Assembly (NCBI RefSeq): GCF_019399895.1
Contig: NC_091869.1
Coordinates: forward strand, 992,001 to 1,056,000
Direction: 5' to 3'
Source: Cardiocondyla obscurior
Lineage: Eukaryota > Arthropoda > Insecta > Hymenoptera > Formicidae
Length of the DNA: 64,000 nucleotides
The position numbers were made by a program, and so were the translations under genes. Below the pieces are notes generated by a model. The model was given only the letters and a program-made list of their open reading frames with translations, searched no databases and was not told the DNA's origin. Shown piece after piece: positions 59,127 through 64,000 of the stretch; within the stretch, counting starts at the first letter, position 1; each line of letters starts with the position of its first letter.

Positions 59127-62100
59127 CTCGAGTGCACGGCGCATTTGCATTTCTATCTTTTTCCTCGAGCGAGTCTCCATTTTCTGCGCCAGCTAAATTC
59201 AAAGAGCCATTACTTTCGTCGCGCCACCGACGGAAGGAGCGCGTTCGACCGTACGCCGGAACCCGTCTTTCAAACGAACGATTCGTAGCCACGATATCAA
59301 TCCGATCGATAGAATCCTACTTGGGAATGCGAACGTTGATCGGGACCTCTAAGAAGTCCATCGACACCCTTTCCATCTTAGCTAATTCGTAAGCTATTCG
59401 TCAAAAGGCAGCGAAAAAAGGGAGCGAGAGAAAATCCGAATAATCATTATTAAAGCATTTATTTTTAATGAAGCCATTCTTAATTTTCTCGTATTTACGT
59501 TTCTTCGTGATTTTATTTTCAAATTTGAACGGCGATAATAAATTGCACGACTGAGAATTGCATGCTCGCTTTACTCCCGTTAATCCCCCTCCGAAGAGGA
59601 AAAATTACCTTTGCTTTTTTTTTTTTCTTTCCATAATTAATTTTACGGATAAAATTTAACAGTCGGTAGCTTATGCAAAACACGGGATGTGGCGCGATCG
59701 GCCTTTAGACGTCTCTATCGGCTTCACCACGTTTCTCTAACGAGCGGGCGATGGATGCGCGGTAACTTTGCCTGTTTCTTTTATCCTTTTTTTGTAATTA
59801 AATCTCGGAACAAGCCGAAAGCAAAGCGCTTCGAATGGGAATTCAACGCGCGAAACGAGTTCGCGCGGCCGTTTTTCGTTACGAAACGGCCGGGCTTAAA
59901 CAAATAAAAGACTCACGCGGGGCGATCTTTACCCACGCGCCTTCACCACCCTCTTGGTTTGTTCCTGTCTTCTTTCGCTCTCTCTTTCCCTTTTTTTTAT
60001 GGAATCCTGGGGAGCAATCCACCGTCGAGGTTGAAACCGCTGAACTTTCGAGCACTTTGATACGCGACCGGAGTGCGCTGACCGCGTTAACGACGCCCTT
60101 TGACCCTTCGTGCCGCCCCGTCGCGTCGGACCGCGGTGAACACTACCCCTCGGGGCATCTGTGACGTTTATGCCAAAAATTCGAGCGGCAGCATTACGTT
60201 GCGTATTACCCCTGTCCTGTCGCGGCAAGCTATTGTAACTTTTGATGCAGATATCCGACCGGCCGTTTTTTTTTTAACTTTTTTTCATTTTTTCTTTTTT
60301 TTTTTTTTTTACCAGAGGACACAAACGACCTTTGACGCAGAAGTTCGTGACACGAAATCGTTAATCGAATCCAGTTATTTTAAATATAATCATTTCGGAC
60401 CTACCGCGAAAATAAAAATCCGCAAAAAGCTTCGCGATTTTGCTTCGGGATTTTCTAAAACGAGACGGAATACTCGATCCTGAGTGGTTTGCACAAGAGG
60501 TATTATCTTTCCATTTCCAGAGCGACGTTTATAATTCTTCTTATTACTTCTAATCTTAATTTTACTCAATGCTGTAATACCTTTATGTAAAGTGTCTCGC
60601 GAGGGGCTTAGGTGGCCGCAACGCGAAAAATAACAGTTCCATCCGCACTCGCTGGCGTCCGCCCTGGCGATTTTAATTCGCACGTAAATATGCATATACT
60701 TGGCGGTGGCTCTAAATGGCCCGCGCGCATCTACGGGTCGTCTAAAAAATTACCGTCCTCTGTAAATTTAATTAAATCGCGTACATGTCCGAAAGGCGAC
60801 ACTTAATTGAAGCCCGTGCACCTGCGCGCGTCTCAATTAAGTCCCGCAATTACGCTCGCGTATTTTTTTTTCAGCTTGTCTCGTAACTTGCCGGTCGATA
60901 CTCGCACGGTCCTCGAAAAATTCCTTCGCGCTACAGCTGCTATTTGATCACCGAAATAAATGACACTCGTTCATGTGCCGAATATGTTAATTTCGATAGC
61001 GCCAAGAAGAGATTCATAAAGCGGAAAAACGGGCAAATGCGGCAATGGAAAAAAATTTACCGTGACACCAAAGTCGTAAAGAATTTATATTTAATCGCCA
61101 TTTATTTCGCAAGATATATAAACGTTAAATAATAATTAGGAACATTTAATAACGCGGATAGGTGAACGAAAAATTAATCTTTAGAAAAAAATGGTTTTCT
61201 TCGTTCTATTGACTATGTGTTACAAAACGCGAAAGCTTTGCGCGAGTTTATTCACTCTTGCTTTTCCTACGATGAAGAAAACTATTTTACATTTAATAAT
61301 ATTCAGGAATGAACTACAGCTCGTATATATACTATATACATATCTTACTTAACGTAAACTAAGCCGAGTGCCAGCCGCGTTCTCCAATTACCCGCATTCC
61401 ATCGCTATTCGAGAAAACAGCGAATATAATATTCGATCTTTTTCGTCTCATAAAGCGGCTCTCGATCCCGGGCAGAATCAATAATTCGCTGGCTTTCGAT
61501 TAGTCGGGCCGGTTTGAGCGAGGTTCCCCCATGCACCTCTCAATAAGCACTAAATGTTCAAAGCAAGAACTGATTTTACAATTCTTGATAATCATAATCA
61601 AAATCTTTCAACGTTTTAAGCTGCAAAAAAATTGTACAAATTGTTTCCGGTTTATTTCGCGGAATTTATCGATCGTCGTATTCTTCCTACTCCCGCGTTA
61701 TCGTCGCGCTTAGCTTTTACCGATTCTGTCGGCTCTACGTTCTCCAGTCCACCCGGCAATCGTCGCGTTCAATCATCTGTCAGCAAAAGCATATATATCA
61801 GTGGTATGCACCGAGCGTTACTCACTGCACAATAATATAGTCGCGCTACGCCGACAGGTCGAACTCTGCCTGCCAGTCGATTGGATAATGATATCCTTGT
61901 CCCTGTTCCGGGAATCGGTCCCGCTGGACAATCGTTTGCCGAACGAACCGTCCTACTCGAATTTCAGCGATCGCACGAAAATGGCTAATTTTTCCGCGCC
62001 GCCCGATTTACCCCCCTCTCTCCCGATCGTTACGAATTAATTCCCACGTGTTTCGGACACGTCCGCCACACCGCGAATTACGCTTATCAGTTTGCAGATG

Positions 62101-64000
62101 AGCACTGAAATGTACACTCGATATTAGCGTATCTGATTAATCTCTCGATGTTTTCCGGCGACATAATTTCTCGTTTACTCTCTCAACGAAGGGTTACAAA
62201 ACAATTTTTTTTTTTTAGTTTAGTTTATTTTAAGTTTAAAGTAGTGAGATAATATTCTAACAATAGCACGCATGGTCGTGACTTTTGCCAAGCTGGTGTC
62301 GCTACTACATAAAAAAAAAGAAAGTAAAAAAAAAAAAAAAAAAGAAGATATCGCTCTCGTTATTCGCTAACACCCTCGAATTTTTCCACGGTCGGCGACG
62401 TTGTGGCTTCGGGCGGAAAATTTTTATCCATCAAGCACGCTCTTCTCCGTCTATAGAGAACTCCTCTCTTCCATCAAATCCATCAGATACTTTTTCGGGA
62501 AAAATCGACCGCAAATTCGTCAAAGAATGTCGCATTAAATTTTCGTTCGGGTAGTAATGGAGCGCTCCGTATATTCGTTTCCCATTTTTCTCCCCGGTGG
62601 AGTATTAATCGCCCGCGATGGCAATAGGCCGAAAGAGGGCAACGGCAGCCAAATCCATTCGTTTCACTGTTCGTAATTTCAATTGGACTAACGGCCACGA
62701 CGGCGAACAAACCCGTTCGATTGCTTTCGAAAATTCCGGCCGATCAGCTCGCCGCATCAGGCTTTGCCTATCGAATAGGTACGCACGCACGTAGTGTTGT
62801 CATCGATTCCCGCCGATACATCGATGATCATCGATTCTAACGACACGGCCGCACGTACGTACTTCGGGTCCGTTTTCAGATTCGCGATGCGGAAATAAGC
62901 CCCACTGTCGAGTGACTTTTGTTCAATTTTCACATTTCACCGTGCCAAAACCGCGTGCGTGAAACGAGCTGTCCCGCAATTTTGCGAAGTTTTTCGCACG
63001 TTGCACGAATCCTCCCGCATTTACGACGCGAACAGCGTCGTTCATTCGCGAAGCGAAGCGAGCTGGATCGAGGATGTTAATGCGGGCACTAATTGGAACG
63101 CTCGCAAACGGCAAGAGAAGAAGGGGGAGAAAAAAATGCAGAGATACGCGAACAGCAAAAATTCAAAATTACCGAAATGGTCGAGAATCGATAAATCCGT
63201 TCGGTGCGTGTTCGTTATTCAACGCGTACCGTTCATTTCGAGAAATTGCTGCCACGCGACGGTCAGAAAAGAATATTTCATTATTCCGGTCGCGAATAAG
63301 TAGTCGCAAAAATACAAACCGACCCAACGAAGAAAACGTTCGTAAGTTTTCGGAACTGTGCCGCTGAAATAACAACTCTAATGAGAATAACGAGTAAGAC
63401 TATTAATATTCAATAATTTTGTATCCGTTCTGCGGCTCGGACGGAAATAACGATACACTTATTTTTGTTCGCCGTGTAATACGAACGACGAATAAGAATT
63501 TTGACAAGGTCCCGCCAAACGATTCCCGGTCGACAGAAAAATATTCAAAAAGGGGTAATACACGCTTCTCGAATTCAAAAAGGCGATAACGCGCTTCATA
63601 GCACAGGATCAAAGTAGTGGGAGAAAAAAAAAAACCCGAAAATATCGCGCGCTAAGAAAAACGAAAACGCGAAGTGGCGCAAACGAAGGTAATTGAAAAA
63701 AATAACAAACAGCGTCGTTGCGGACGCGTGGCGGAGGACTGGACTGGATTTCGCTATTTTTCCGGACGCGGCGGTACGAAAAGGGGTGGATTTTTTTACA
63801 GCCCGACGCCTCGTTTTACGTTGGGCGCGGCAATATAAGTCTCGTCGCGCGTGATTCCCGGTTCGATTTATGCCTTTATACAAACTTAAATCGCAAGTTA
63901 CGAGTCCCCGCGCCTTTCGCACACACGCGTATACGTGCAGTATTTTGTGCACGCGGTATCCGTTTATGTACGCAACCTGCGGCTGGCGGATATATATACG

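Larger units (their letters stand above)
51440..64000. other. About 12.5 kb without recognised genes
   Basis: If module B is the start of a plus-strand gene, this is its intron. CpG-rich patches give long Arg/Ser-rich frames on both strands (for example minus 52594..53253) with no domains. A (CT)n run lies at 51687..51716 and a (CGT)n run at 59093..59126. Poly(T) tracts are common. No RNA gene or transposon was recognised. Confidence 0.4.

Overview
The window looks like nuclear DNA of a hymenopteran insect, most likely an ant. The recognisable genes are insect-type, with GT-AG introns of 66 bp to about 5.8 kb. CpG is plentiful outside genes, and long A or T homopolymers and short microsatellites occur throughout. 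No bacterial, organellar or viral genes and no transposase were recognised. The species call is an inference; no search was run.

Layout. (1) 1-21.3 kb is a loose cluster of chitin-binding cuticular protein genes of the Rebers-Riddiford RR-1 type. One is on the plus strand (1116..3573). Two are on the minus strand (8006..8404, with a noncoding first exon near 9 kb; and 14154..21089, with a 5.8 kb first intron). Each has a TATA box at a sensible distance upstream. (2) 31.7-35.6 kb holds two compact housekeeping genes in tandem on the plus strand: a Maf/ASMTL-type nucleotide pyrophosphatase (205 aa) and the mitochondrial fission adaptor Fis1 (148 aa). (3) 46.0-48.9 kb is the 3' part of a minus-strand gene for a single-pass leucine-rich-repeat receptor of the Capricious/Tartan kind (14 LRRs, transmembrane segment, His/Gln-rich tail). 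(4) A two-exon 5' module that begins an unidentified plus-strand gene occurs twice, at 9.9-10.35 kb and 50.8-51.24 kb. Both copies carry an identical 20-base perfect hairpin. (5) The rest, including 21.3-31.7, 35.6-46.0 and 51.3-64.0 kb, shows no gene I can support.

Most interesting points. The LRR gene stops at a TAG followed by CTAG, and the same frame then stays open for 235 more codons of protein-like sequence. This is a strong stop-codon-readthrough candidate, and readthrough would convert a C-terminal PDZ-type ligand (-TEL) into a long disordered tail. The duplicated hairpin-bearing 5' exons lie 41 kb apart. Fis1 intron 3 can be read in frame to give a different hydrophobic C-terminal anchor. 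A small unannotated reading frame at 27.0 kb has the layout signal segment, KRR, six cysteines.

How the genes relate. The cuticle genes are paralogues expected to be secreted by epidermis into the procuticle. Maf (nucleotide-pool cleaning) and Fis1 (mitochondrial outer membrane) are unrelated housekeeping neighbours. The LRR receptor is a developmental adhesion-type gene. No operon-like functional unit is implied.
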